This document shows positions 30,842 through 38,659 of a stretch of 40,174 bases of DNA, piece after piece; the stretch's first letter is position 1, and every line of letters begins with the position of its first letter. The stretch is from Acidobacteriota bacterium (GTDB lineage: Bacteria; Acidobacteriota; Thermoanaerobaculia; Thermoanaerobaculales; Thermoanaerobaculaceae). A program made the position numbers and the translations under genes. The notes beneath the pieces are model-generated. The model had not been told where the DNA came from. It was given only the letters and a program-made list of their open reading frames with translations, and made no database searches. The stretch is from NCBI GenBank assembly GCA_016213675.1, contig JACQZW010000011.1, positions 1 to 40,174 of the forward strand, read 5' to 3'.

Positions 30842-32563
30842 ATGAAGACCTTCGAGTTCAAGATCGATCCGCTCACCGCCGAGGAGTACTACGAGGTCTA
30901 CCTGCGCGGGCAGCAACTGCTCGCCGACTCGCTGCTCAACAAGGGGTCGAACTTCTCCATCGAGGAGCGCGGCGCCCTCGGCCTTGCCGGCCTGCTGCCG
31001 TACGGCGTGTCGACCATCGAGGAGCAGGTCAAGCGTGCGCTCGACAGCTACCGGCGCAAGCCCGACGACCTCGAGCGCTACCTGTTCCTCCTCGGCCTGC
31101 TGAACCGCAACGAGACGCTGTTCTACCGGCTGCTGGCGGGGAACCTCATCGAGATGCTGCCGGTCGTCTACACCCCGACCGTGGGCAAGGCCTGCCAGCT
31201 CCTCTCGCACATCATGCGGCGCCCGCGCGGCGTCTACGTCAACGCCGAGAATATCGGCAGCATCGACCAGATCCTCCAGAACGTGCCGTACCCCGGCGTC
31301 CGCCTCATGGTGGTCACCGACGGCGAGCGCATCCTCGGCCTCGGCGACCTCGGCGCCGACGGCATGGGCATCCCGGTCGGCAAGGTCAGCCTGTACGTGG
31401 CGGCTGCCGGGCTGCACCCGGCGGTGTGCCTGCCGGTCTGCCTCGACGTCGGCACCAACAACGAGCGCCTGCTCGCCGACCCGCTCTACCTCGGCGTCCG
31501 CCGCCCGCGTCTCGAGGGCGAGGCCTACGACCGCTTCGTCGAGCGCTTCGTGGTCGGCGTCAAGCGCAACTTCCCGGACGCCCTGATCCAGTGGGAGGAC
31601 TTCGCCAAGCACAAGGCGTTCCGCCTGCTCGAGCGCTACCGCGAGCGGGTGCTGTCGTTCGACGATGACATCCAGGGGACCGGCGCCACCGCGTGCGCGG
31701 CACTCCTCGCCGCCTGCCGGATCAAGAAGCACGCGCTGGCCGACGAGCGCGTCGTGATCTGCGGCTTCGGTCAGGCCGGCGTCGGCACGGCGTGGGCGGT
31801 CCGCGCGGTGCTCGCCGCCGACGGGCTGCCGCCCGAGGAGATCCGCCGGCGGATCTGGCCGGTCGACGTGCAGGGGCTCGTGCTCGCCGACGACCCCCGC
31901 CTCGCCGACGAGCAGCGGCCGTTCGCCCAGGAGCGCGCGGCGGTCGCCGGCTGGACGCTCGAGGACCCGGCCCGGGTGTCGTTGAAGGACGTGGTCCGCA
32001 ACGTCAAGGCCACGGCGGTGGTCGGCTACACCGCGACCCGCGGCCTGTTCGACGCCGAGCTGCTCGGCCTCCTCGCCGAGAACACCCCACGCCCGGTGGT
32101 CCTCGCGCTGTCGAACCCGACCGACCGCTCGGAGTGCACCGCCGAGGAGGCGGTCCGTTTCACCGACGGCAAGGCGCTGGTCGCGACCGGCAGCCCGTTC
32201 CCGATCGTGCACTGGAAGGGCCGCGAGGTGGCGGTCTCGCAGTGCAACAACCTCTACGTCTTCCCCGGCATCGGCCTCGGCGCGCTGGTCTCGCGTGCCT
32301 CCAAGGTCACCGACCGGATGTTCGTCCGCGCCGCCCGCGCCCTCGTCGCCATGGTCACGCCCGAGGAGCTCGAGAAGGGGCTGCTGCTGCCGCGGATGGA
32401 GCAGATCCGCGAGGTCGCGTTCGCCGTCGCCCGCGAGGTGGCGCTCGAGGCGCGCGACTCCGGCCTCGGACGCCTGCTCGAGGATGGCGAGATCGACGAC
32501 CTGGTGCGTCGCGCCATGTGGGACGCCCGGATCTTCCCCTACCGCCCCGGCTCCCTCAGATAG
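30842..32563 (+). CDS. maeA: NAD-dependent malic enzyme
   Basis: 573 residues, full length for the large (SfcA/MaeA, eukaryote-like) form. Motifs: VYTPTVGKACQ (about 110), GLGDLGADGMGIPVGK (about 165), the metal/substrate site FDDDIQGTGA (about 275), the nucleotide fold VICGFGQAGVGTA (about 305) and ALSNPTDRSECTAEEA (about 420). Converts malate to pyruvate and CO2 with reduction of NAD(P); cofactor preference is inferred from the family. GGGGGAGATTCGGG precedes the ATG. The 179-base upstream spacer shows no clear regulatory motif. Its stop codon lies at the first unit of a 7-base repeat. Confidence 0.94.
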   Translation: MKTFEFKIDPLTAEEYYEVYLRGQQLLADSLLNKGSNFSIEERGALGLAGLLPYGVSTIEEQVKRALDSYRRKPDDLERYLFLLGLLNRNETLFYRLLAGNLIEMLPVVYTPTVGKACQLLSHIMRRPRGVYVNAENIGSIDQILQNVPYPGVRLMVVTDGERILGLGDLGADGMGIPVGKVSLYVAAAGLHPAVCLPVCLDVGTNNERLLADPLYLGVRRPRLEGEAYDRFVERFVVGVKRNFPDALIQWEDFAKHKAFRLLERYRERVLSFDDDIQGTGATACAALLAACRIKKHALADERVVICGFGQAGVGTAWAVRAVLAADGLPPEEIRRRIWPVDVQGLVLADDPRLADEQRPFAQERAAVAGWTLEDPARVSLKDVVRNVKATAVVGYTATRGLFDAELLGLLAENTPRPVVLALSNPTDRSECTAEEAVRFTDGKALVATGSPFPIVHWKGREVAVSQCNNLYVFPGIGLGALVSRASKVTDRMFVRAARALVAMVTPEELEKGLLLPRMEQIREVAFAVAREVALEARDSGLGRLLEDGEIDDLVRRAMWDARIFPYRPGSLR

Positions 32564-32603
32564 TCCCGGGTCCCAAGTCCCGCGTTCCGGGACCCGCGAC
32601 CCG
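32562..32603. repeat. Heptanucleotide-period repeat, six units (AGTCCCG / GGACCCG type)
   Basis: AGTCCCG, GGTCCCA, AGTCCCG, CGTTCCG, GGACCCG, CGACCCG, starting inside the malic enzyme stop codon and ending seven bases before operator site 4. Related in sequence to the arrays at 36002 and 38455. Confidence 0.85.
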
Positions 32604-32610
32604 TTCGGTC

Positions 32611-32624
32611 TTGACGGAGGTCAA
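32611..32624. promoter_or_regulatory. Fnr/Dnr-type operator, site 4 (TTGACGGAGGTCAA)
   Basis: Perfect TTGAC-N4-GTCAA ahead of nrfH. TAGTCT (32646-32651) is centred 31 bases downstream, giving a start near 32658 and a ~27-base leader. Control of nrfHA by an Fnr/Nar/Dnr-type activator is established in other bacteria. Confidence 0.72.
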
Positions 32625-32684
32625 GGAGCGTCCCGGGAATCGGCGTAGTCTCAGGACCGGTTCGGGACCCGAGAAGGGGGTGCG

Positions 32685-33155
32685 ATGACCCTTGACCGCC
32701 GCTACTTCGCCGCCGGGCTCGCCGTGAGCGTGGCCTTCGGGCTCGCCGCCGGCCTCGGCGGGTACACCTTCGTCTACGCCCGGGGCGGCTCGTACCTGAC
32801 CAACGATCCCGTGGCCTGCACCAACTGCCACATCATGAAGGAGCAGTTCGACGCCTGGATGAAGTCGCCGCACCGGCACGTCGCGGTGTGCAACGACTGC
32901 CACGCCCCGCACGACCTGGTCGGCAAGTACGCGGTGAAGGCGAACAACGGGTTCTGGCACTCGTTCGCCTTCACCTCCGGCGACTATCCGGACCCGGTGC
33001 GGATCAAGCCGGGCAACCGCGAGGTGACCGAGGGCGCGTGCCGCCGCTGCCACGCCCCGATCGTCGAGGCGATCGACGCCAACCATTCCGGAAAGAACGC
33101 GGTGGCCTGCCTGTCATGCCACGCCAACGTCGGACACATCAGGGAGATGTCATGA
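32685..33155 (+). CDS. nrfH: NrfH, tetrahaem quinol dehydrogenase of nitrite reductase
   Basis: 156 residues. One N-terminal membrane helix (YFAAGLAVSVAFGLAAGLGGYTFVY) then four CxxCH motifs: CTNCHIM, CNDCH, CRRCH and CLSCH. The first has the CxxCHxM form of NrfH, whose methionine ligates haem 1. NapC/NirT/NrfH family; takes electrons from menaquinol and passes them to NrfA in the periplasm. The stop overlaps the nrfA start (ATGA). Confidence 0.94.
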   Translation: MTLDRRYFAAGLAVSVAFGLAAGLGGYTFVYARGGSYLTNDPVACTNCHIMKEQFDAWMKSPHRHVAVCNDCHAPHDLVGKYAVKANNGFWHSFAFTSGDYPDPVRIKPGNREVTEGACRRCHAPIVEAIDANHSGKNAVACLSCHANVGHIREMS

Positions 33156-34594
33156 GCGAGACGCCCGCACCCGCGACCAGAAGCACCCGACTCACCCACC
33201 TCCTCGTCCTCTTCGCCGCCGCCGCCGTGGTCGCCGCGATTGGCGCCGCCGCGCTGCTGGTGACCGTGGTCAAGCACAAGCAGGAGGCGAAGAACCCGTT
33301 CTTCCGGGTCGTCGAGATCACCGACGACATCGACGATCCGGCGGTGTGGGGCAAGAACTTCCCGCTCCAGTTCGACCTCTACCGCAAGACCGTCGACATG
33401 GTCCGCACCCGCTTCGGCGGCTCCGAGGCGGTGCAGCGGACCCCGAGCCAGGCCGACCCGCGCTCGCTGGTCTCGACCTCGCGTCTCGAGGACGACCCGC
33501 GGCTGAAGACGATCTGGGCCGGCTACGCGTTCGCCGTCGACTTCCGCGAGGAGCGCGGCCACGCCTACATGCTCGACGACCAGACGTTCACCGAGCGGCA
33601 GCAGGTGGTCCAGCAGCCGGGGACGTGCATGAACTGCCACGCGTCGATCTACACGACCTACAAGAAGCTCGGGCAGGGCGACCTCGTCAAGGGGTTCGAG
33701 GCGGTCAACGCGATGTCCTACCAGGAGGCCCGCACGCACGTCGAGCACCCGGTGGCGTGCATCGACTGTCACGACCCGGCGACCATGCAACTGCGGATCA
33801 CGCGGCCCGCGTTCATGGAGGGGATGAAGGCGCTCAAGGCGTCGCAGGGCGTCGCCGACTACGACGTCAACCGCGACGCGACCCGCCAGGAGATGCGCGC
33901 GTTCGTGTGCGGGCAGTGCCATGTCGAGTACTACTTCAAGGGCAAGGAGAAGCGGCTCGTCTACCCGTGGTCGAAGGGCCTCAAGGTCGAGAACATCCAG
34001 GCGTACTACGACGAGGTCGGACACAAGGACTGGGCCCACAAGGAGTCGGGCGCGCCGGCGCTCAAGGCGCAGCACCCGGAGTTCGAGATGTGGAACCAGG
34101 GGGTCCACGCCCGGGCCGGCGTCGCCTGCGCCGACTGCCACATGCCGTACACCCGCGTCGGGGCGTTCAAGATCTCCGACCACCACGTCCGCTCGCCGCT
34201 GCTCAACATCAACAAGGCGTGCCAGACCTGCCACAACGTTCCCGAGGCCGAGCTCAAGGGGCGCGCCGAGGAGATCCAGGCGCGCACCTTCGGGCTGCGC
34301 AACCAGGCGATGGACGCGGTCGTCGAGCTGATCGGCGACCTCAAGACGGCGCGCGCGGCCGGGATGCCCGAGGCGGCACTCGTCGCGGCGCAGAAGGCGC
34401 AACGGGAGGCGCAATTCCGCCTCGACTTCGTGGAGGCGGAGAACTCGACCGGGTTCCACGCCCCCGGGGAAGCGGCGCGCATCCTCGCCGAGTCGATGAA
34501 CCTGGCCCGCCAGGGGCAGATCGCGCTGCGCGACGCCGGCTACCGTCCGTCACCGGCGGCGGTGGCGGTCAAGACCGCCGCGCTGGCCCGCTGA
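33152..34594 (+). CDS. nrfA: NrfA, pentahaem cytochrome c nitrite reductase (CxxCH active-site variant)
   Basis: 480 residues with an N-terminal signal anchor (LTHLLVLFAAAAVVAAIGAAALLV). Five haem motifs in order: CMNCH, CIDCH, CGQCH (in FVCGQCHVEYYFKGKEKRLVYPW split here), CADCH (in GVACADCHMPYTR) and CQTCH. The third and fourth blocks, with VEYYF, the W-S-K-G segment and HPEFEMWNQGVH, carry the conserved Tyr/Gln/His surroundings of NrfA. The first, active-site motif has histidine where E. coli has CxxCK; CxxCH-type NrfA proteins are known in some lineages. Reduces nitrite to ammonium with six electrons (DNRA). Operon nrfH-nrfA-porin. Confidence 0.93.
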   Translation: MSETPAPATRSTRLTHLLVLFAAAAVVAAIGAAALLVTVVKHKQEAKNPFFRVVEITDDIDDPAVWGKNFPLQFDLYRKTVDMVRTRFGGSEAVQRTPSQADPRSLVSTSRLEDDPRLKTIWAGYAFAVDFREERGHAYMLDDQTFTERQQVVQQPGTCMNCHASIYTTYKKLGQGDLVKGFEAVNAMSYQEARTHVEHPVACIDCHDPATMQLRITRPAFMEGMKALKASQGVADYDVNRDATRQEMRAFVCGQCHVEYYFKGKEKRLVYPWSKGLKVENIQAYYDEVGHKDWAHKESGAPALKAQHPEFEMWNQGVHARAGVACADCHMPYTRVGAFKISDHHVRSPLLNINKACQTCHNVPEAELKGRAEEIQARTFGLRNQAMDAVVELIGDLKTARAAGMPEAALVAAQKAQREAQFRLDFVEAENSTGFHAPGEAARILAESMNLARQGQIALRDAGYRPSPAAVAVKTAALAR

Positions 34595-34622
34595 GCGGCG
34601 CAGGCCGAACAGGAGACGGACC

Positions 34623-35996
34623 ATGAAGACTCTTGTGCTGCATGTCGCGCTGCTGCTGGCCGCGCTGCCGGCCGTCGCCCAGTCCGGACCGAAGTTTTCG
34701 ACTTCGGGCGACGTCCGGCTGCGCTGGGAGGACCTCTCGACGCCCTCCGCCAGCGCCGCGGCCGACTACGACTTCACCCACGCCCGCGCCCGCCTCACCC
34801 TCGATCTCGAGGGTTCGACGTGGAAGCTGCACGCGACCGGCCAGGGCGCCGCCGCCCGGAGCCTGCCGGACAACGCGGCGTTCGGCATCGGCCGCTCGTA
34901 CTGGCTGGCCAGCGACCGCGACACCGACCCCGAGACCGCCGGCCTGCTCGAGCTCTCGTTCACCTACAAGGTGCCGGGCTTCCGCCTGACGGTTGGCCGC
35001 CAGGCCTACGGCGACGGGTTCGAGACGCCGACCGGCCTGGACCGCCTCGACGTCGTCAAGCGCACCCGGCTGGCCGAACGACTGGTCGGCAACTGGGAGT
35101 GGACCGCGGTCGGCCGCCGCTTCGACGGGGCGACGTTCGCCGTCGACGGGAAGGGCGGCAACCTCTCCGGCTTCGCGCTCCGCGTCCTCTCCGGCGGGGT
35201 CAACCTCGCGTCGCCGCTCGAGCAGCTCGACGCCGTCGACGTCTACGGCGCCACCTACACCTTCAAGCGCGGCTCCCTGATGACGCACAGCGAGCTGCGC
35301 CTGTTCGACGTCGGCACCCACGACGACCGCGCCGCGATCGCCGGCGCGGCGGGCGGGTCGCTCTCGTTCCAGACGTTCGGCGCCTCGCTGCTCGGCGGCA
35401 ACGCGTCCACCGACTGGCTGGTCTGGGGCGCGATGCAGCGCGGCTCGTGGGGTGCCACGGACCAGGCCGCCTGGGCGGTCGTGGCCGAGGCCGGTCACCA
35501 GTTCCTCACCTGTCCCCTGAAGACGTGGGTCCGCGCCGGGGTGGCGATGTCCTCCGGCGACGGCTCGCCTGGGACCGGCGACCGCGCGACCTTCTTCAAC
35601 CTCGTGCCGACCAACCACAAGTGGTACGGGGCGATGGACTACGCCGCGTTCTCCAACCTGACGAACACCTACGTCCACGCGCTGGTTTTCCCGGCGCCGC
35701 GGCTGCAGGTGGAGCTGGCGCTGCACCGCCTCGAGCTCACCGAGCGCCGCGACGCCTGGGTCCTCGGCTCCGGACCGTACGACGACGCCAACCTCGGCTA
35801 CGTCACGCGCACGGGAAGCTACGCGGGGAGCCACATCGGCGACGAGATCGACCTGATCGCCACCTACGGGATCTCCAAGGCGTTCGCGGTCGAGGCCGGC
35901 GGCGGCTTCTTCTTCGGCGGCGAGGTCGCCGAGGCGTCGCTACCGGTCCACTCCGACGGCACCTGGCTCTACACCCAACTTACCTGGAAGTTCTGA
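34623..35996 (+). CDS. Outer-membrane porin-like beta-barrel (alginate-export/Porin type)
   Basis: 457 residues. Signal peptide MKTLVLHVALLLAALPAVAQ, then alternating amphipathic strands throughout (SGDVRLRWEDL, HARARLTLDLEG, FRLTVGRQAYGDGFE, and so on), ending in the C-terminal phenylalanine (YTQLTWKF) needed for barrel insertion. 'GRQAYGDG' and 'RRFDGATFAV' resemble PF13372-type barrels. It follows nrfA by 28 bases on the same strand under operator site 4, so it may let nitrite, nitrate or ammonium cross the outer membrane (inference). The exact substrate cannot be told. Confidence 0.85.
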   Translation: MKTLVLHVALLLAALPAVAQSGPKFSTSGDVRLRWEDLSTPSASAAADYDFTHARARLTLDLEGSTWKLHATGQGAAARSLPDNAAFGIGRSYWLASDRDTDPETAGLLELSFTYKVPGFRLTVGRQAYGDGFETPTGLDRLDVVKRTRLAERLVGNWEWTAVGRRFDGATFAVDGKGGNLSGFALRVLSGGVNLASPLEQLDAVDVYGATYTFKRGSLMTHSELRLFDVGTHDDRAAIAGAAGGSLSFQTFGASLLGGNASTDWLVWGAMQRGSWGATDQAAWAVVAEAGHQFLTCPLKTWVRAGVAMSSGDGSPGTGDRATFFNLVPTNHKWYGAMDYAAFSNLTNTYVHALVFPAPRLQVELALHRLELTERRDAWVLGSGPYDDANLGYVTRTGSYAGSHIGDEIDLIATYGISKAFAVEAGGGFFFGGEVAEASLPVHSDGTWLYTQLTWKF

Positions 35997-36001
35997 CGCC
36001 C

Positions 36002-36036
36002 TGGACTCAGGACCCGGGACTCGGGACCCGGGACTC
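36002..36036. repeat. Heptanucleotide-period repeat, five units (GGGACTC / GGGACCC type)
   Basis: TGGACTC, AGGACCC, GGGACTC, GGGACCC, GGGACTC, between the convergent porin and MOSC-MogA genes. Same sequence family as the arrays at 32562 and 38455. Confidence 0.88.
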
Positions 36037-36049
36037 CGCCGCTGCGTCT

Positions 36050-37033
36050 TCACGGACAGGCCTCGACGGCCTCCCCGTCGCCGCGCTCCCGGCCGCGGTC
36101 GGCCTCGGGATGGGCGGTGTCGCCGCGCAGCATGCGCACGGCGTGGGGCAGGACCGGCACGAGCGCCTCGAGGTTCTCGACGGCGGCCCGGCGGCTGCCC
36201 GGCAGGTTGACGATCAGCGTCGACCGCCGCACGCCCGCGACGGCGCGGGACAGCCACGCGTTGGGCGTGATCCGCGCCGACGCCGCGCGCATCGCCTCGG
36301 CCAAGCCCGGCACCTCGCGGTCGACGACGGCGCGGGTGGCCTCCGGGGTGACGTCGCGGGCCGCGAGGCCGGTCCCGCCGACGGTGAGCACGAGGTCGAG
36401 GCCGCGGTCGGCGAGCTGCCTGAGGTCTGCCTGGATCGCCTCGGCCTCGTCGGCCACGATGCCGGTCCAGGCGACGTGGGCGCCGAGCCGGTCGGCGAGC
36501 GCCGCCACGGTCGCCGGGCCGGCGGTGTCGGCGGTGGCGCCCGCGGCGCAGCGGTCGGAGACGGTGAGCACGGCCGCCTGGACGACCGCGCGGGGGACGG
36601 CCGCGCTGACGGCGAGGGGCGTCCCGGCCGCCACGTCGCCGCCCTCCAGCACCCGGGCGAAGACGCCGGCCCGCGGCATGATGCAGTCGCCGCTGGCGAC
36701 GTAGATGGCGCACCGGGTGTGGCAGACCTTGCCGATCTGGGTGACCTCGAGCGCGGCGGCGCCGACGGTGAGGACCGAGCCGATCCCGAGGTCGTCGAGG
36801 GGGAAGCCGCGGGTCACGAGGTTCTCGCCGAACGCCCCCGGCGCGAGGGTGAGGCCGCGGGCGCGCATCGTCTCGATGTCGCGCTCGTCGAGCAGCGAGA
36901 CCTGGCGGTGGCCGCCGCCGGCGTGGGCGTCGCCGACGACGCCGTGGCCGGCGCGCAGCTCGACGCGGTCGACGGCGTGCTTGGGGATGCCGGTGCGGTC
37001 GGAGACGCAGACGAAGGCGATCTCGCCGCTCAT
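36050..37033 (-). CDS. MOSC domain fused to MogA/MoaB-type molybdopterin adenylyltransferase
   Basis: 327 residues. A MOSC domain (about 10-150, with GVVGDAHAGGGHRQVSLLD, FGENLVTRGFPLDDLGIG and the cysteine block IGKVCHTRCAIY) is followed by a MoCF_biosynth domain (about 160-300: VLTVSDRCAAGATADTAGP, LVLTVGGTGLAARDVTPEAT, LIVNLPGSRRAAVENLEALVPVLPHAV). The MogA half adenylylates molybdopterin before Mo insertion; the MOSC half probably binds Moco or moves sulfur. Both domains are intact. Its start overlaps the moaC stop by four bases; the order moaA, moaC, MOSC-mogA forms one operon. Confidence 0.92.
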   Translation of the reverse strand: MSGEIAFVCVSDRTGIPKHAVDRVELRAGHGVVGDAHAGGGHRQVSLLDERDIETMRARGLTLAPGAFGENLVTRGFPLDDLGIGSVLTVGAAALEVTQIGKVCHTRCAIYVASGDCIMPRAGVFARVLEGGDVAAGTPLAVSAAVPRAVVQAAVLTVSDRCAAGATADTAGPATVAALADRLGAHVAWTGIVADEAEAIQADLRQLADRGLDLVLTVGGTGLAARDVTPEATRAVVDREVPGLAEAMRAASARITPNAWLSRAVAGVRRSTLIVNLPGSRRAAVENLEALVPVLPHAVRMLRGDTAHPEADRGRERGDGEAVEACP

Positions 37034-37512
37034 CGCGCCTCCCCGGGAGCGCGGTAGTCGCCCGAGGCGCCGCCGGTCTTGACGAGCAGGCGGACTTCGC
37101 CGAGCACCATCGTCTTGGACAGCGCCTTGAGCATGTCGTAGAGCGTGAGCCCGGCGACCGCCGCGGCGGTGAGCGCCTCCATCTCGACGCCGGTGGCGGC
37201 GCGGGTGACCGCCTCGGCGCGGATCGCGATGCGGTCCTCGGTGGTGGTGAAGTCGACGGTGACGTGGTCGAGCGGGAGCGGGTGGCACAGCGGGATCAGC
37301 TCGGCCGTCCGCTTGGCCGCCATGATGCCGGCCAGGCGTGCCGTCTCGAACACGTTGCCCTTCGGCGTCGCGCCGGCGCGGATCGCGGCCATCACCTCGC
37401 GGCCGACGACGAGCTCGCCGCCGGCGATCGCCCGGCGGGAGGTCGTCGCCTTGCCGCTCACGTCGACCATGCGGGCCCGGCCGGCCTCGTCGATGTGGGT
37501 CAGCTCGTCCAT
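37030..37512 (-). CDS. moaC: Cyclic pyranopterin monophosphate synthase MoaC
   Basis: 160 residues, the normal size. Signature blocks: MVDVSGKATTSRRAIA (about 15-30), KGNVFETARLAGIMAAKRT (about 51-69), IPLCHPLPLDHVTV (about 73-86) and GVEMEALTAAAVAGLTLYDM (about 108-127). With MoaA it turns GTP into cyclic pyranopterin monophosphate, the first committed step of molybdenum cofactor synthesis. Three bases separate it from moaA and it overlaps the following gene. Confidence 0.96.
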   Translation of the reverse strand: MDELTHIDEAGRARMVDVSGKATTSRRAIAGGELVVGREVMAAIRAGATPKGNVFETARLAGIMAAKRTAELIPLCHPLPLDHVTVDFTTTEDRIAIRAEAVTRAATGVEMEALTAAAVAGLTLYDMLKALSKTMVLGEVRLLVKTGGASGDYRAPGEAR

Positions 37513-37515
37513 CGC

Positions 37516-38517
37516 TCACCCCCCGATGGCGATCATCGGCGCGCCGCTGTCCATCGCGCCCGGCGCCCGCTTGCCCTCGAGGTAGCGCGCCACGCCGGCG
37601 AGGGCGCCGGCCTCGTCGCCGGCGCGGAGCAGCTCGACGAGGGGCAGCGCGACCGGGTCCATCAGACAGCGGCGCAGCCGGCCGCGGGCGTCGAGGCGCA
37701 ACCGGTCGCAGGCGTCGCAGAAGGCGTGCGACACCGGCGTGATCCAGCCGACGACGACCTCGCGGCCGCGCCAGGTCGCGAGCGTCCGGCGGGCCGGCGC
37801 CGACGCCGGCGCGGGCAGCGGGCGGAGTCGCCCCTCGGCCTCGAGGAGCGCCTTGACCCAGACCGCCGACACGAACTCGCCGAGCGCCCAGGCCACCTCG
37901 GTGCCGGTGCGCATCAGCTCGATGAAGCGGATCTCGAGGCCGCGCTCGGCGGCGAAGTCGAGGAGGGCGGGCACGTCCTCCCGCCAGGCGGTCGCCCGCA
38001 GCACGGCGTTGAGCTTGACCGGCCGGAGCGGCGCCGCCAGCGCGGCGTCGATCCCGGCCACCACCTCGGCGACGTCGCCGCCCCGGGTCAACGCGGCGAA
38101 GCGATCGGCGTCGAGGGTGTCGAGCGAGACGTTGACCCGGGCCAGCCCCGCCTCGGCGAGCGGCCGGGCGAGCGCGGGGAGGCCGGTGCCGTTGGTGGTC
38201 AGCGAGGCCTCGCGGACGCCGGGCAGCGCGCTCAACGCCCGGACGAGGCCGACGACGCCCTTGCGGACGAGCGGCTCGCCGCCGGTGAGCTTGACGCGGT
38301 CGACCCCGCAGCGGGCGGCGAGCCAGGCCACCGCATCGCGCAGCTCCTCGAGGGTCGCTAGCTCGTCGTGGGGCACGGACGCGACGCCCTCGACCGGCAT
38401 GCAGTAACGGCAGCGCAGGTTGCAGCGGTCGGTGACCGAGAGCCGCAACAGCCGTGATTCCTGATCCGGGACCCGGGACCCGGGACTCGGAACCTGTTCA
38501 GTACGGGAAGGATCCAC
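37516..38517 (-). CDS. moaA: GTP 3',8-cyclase MoaA (radical SAM)
   Basis: 333 residues. The GTG at 38517 is set by a textbook ribosome binding site, AAAGGAGATGAC. The radical SAM cluster is CNLRCRYC (about 33-40), KLTGGEPLVRK follows, the C-terminal second cluster is CDACDRLRLDARGRLRRC (about 265-282), and the chain ends in the GG dipeptide needed for activity (MIAIGG). The first ~25 residues (EQVPSPGSRVPDQES) are coded by a 7-base tandem repeat and replace the short usual N-terminus before LLRLSVTDRC. First gene of the moaA-moaC-MOSC/mogA operon, behind a probable Moco riboswitch. Confidence 0.95.
   Translation of the reverse strand: MDPSRTEQVPSPGSRVPDQESRLLRLSVTDRCNLRCRYCMPVEGVASVPHDELATLEELRDAVAWLAARCGVDRVKLTGGEPLVRKGVVGLVRALSALPGVREASLTTNGTGLPALARPLAEAGLARVNVSLDTLDADRFAALTRGGDVAEVVAGIDAALAAPLRPVKLNAVLRATAWREDVPALLDFAAERGLEIRFIELMRTGTEVAWALGEFVSAVWVKALLEAEGRLRPLPAPASAPARRTLATWRGREVVVGWITPVSHAFCDACDRLRLDARGRLRRCLMDPVALPLVELLRAGDEAGALAGVARYLEGKRAPGAMDSGAPMIAIGG
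38455..38496. repeat. Heptanucleotide-period repeat, six units, inside moaA
   Basis: TGATTCC, TGATCCG, GGACCCG, GGACCCG, GGACTCG, GAACCTG on the + strand. The array sits between the ribosome binding site/GTG and the first conserved MoaA residues, and is read in frame. Same sequence family as the arrays at 32562 and 36002. Confidence 0.88.
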
Positions 38518-38656
38518 GTCATCTCCTTTCCAGCATCGGGAGGCCGCGCGGTTTCCCGCCCGACCCTCGGGGTCGAGGCCGGCTCGTCGCCGGCCCGACC
38601 CGCCGTCCGCCGTCCCGTGGGCTCGAGCCTGTAGGGGTGGCGGATCGGAGATCCCG
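38518..38656 (-). promoter_or_regulatory. Probable molybdenum cofactor (Moco) riboswitch upstream of moaA
   Basis: The 181-base leader is highly structured. The 5' segment ATCTCC (minus strand, 38652-38647) can pair with GGAGAT (38526-38521), the ribosome binding site itself. Inside lies a long stem, GGGTCG-GGCCGGC with GCCGGCC-T-CGACCC, and the 3' part reads GGGAAACCG, GCCTCCCGATG, CTGGAAAGGAGATG, which resembles the conserved 3' end of the Moco RNA motif as I remember it. Location before moaA is the usual one. Likely switch: Moco binding stabilises the outer stem and hides the ribosome binding site. No covariance model could be run. Confidence 0.68.
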
Positions 38657-38659
38657 GAA

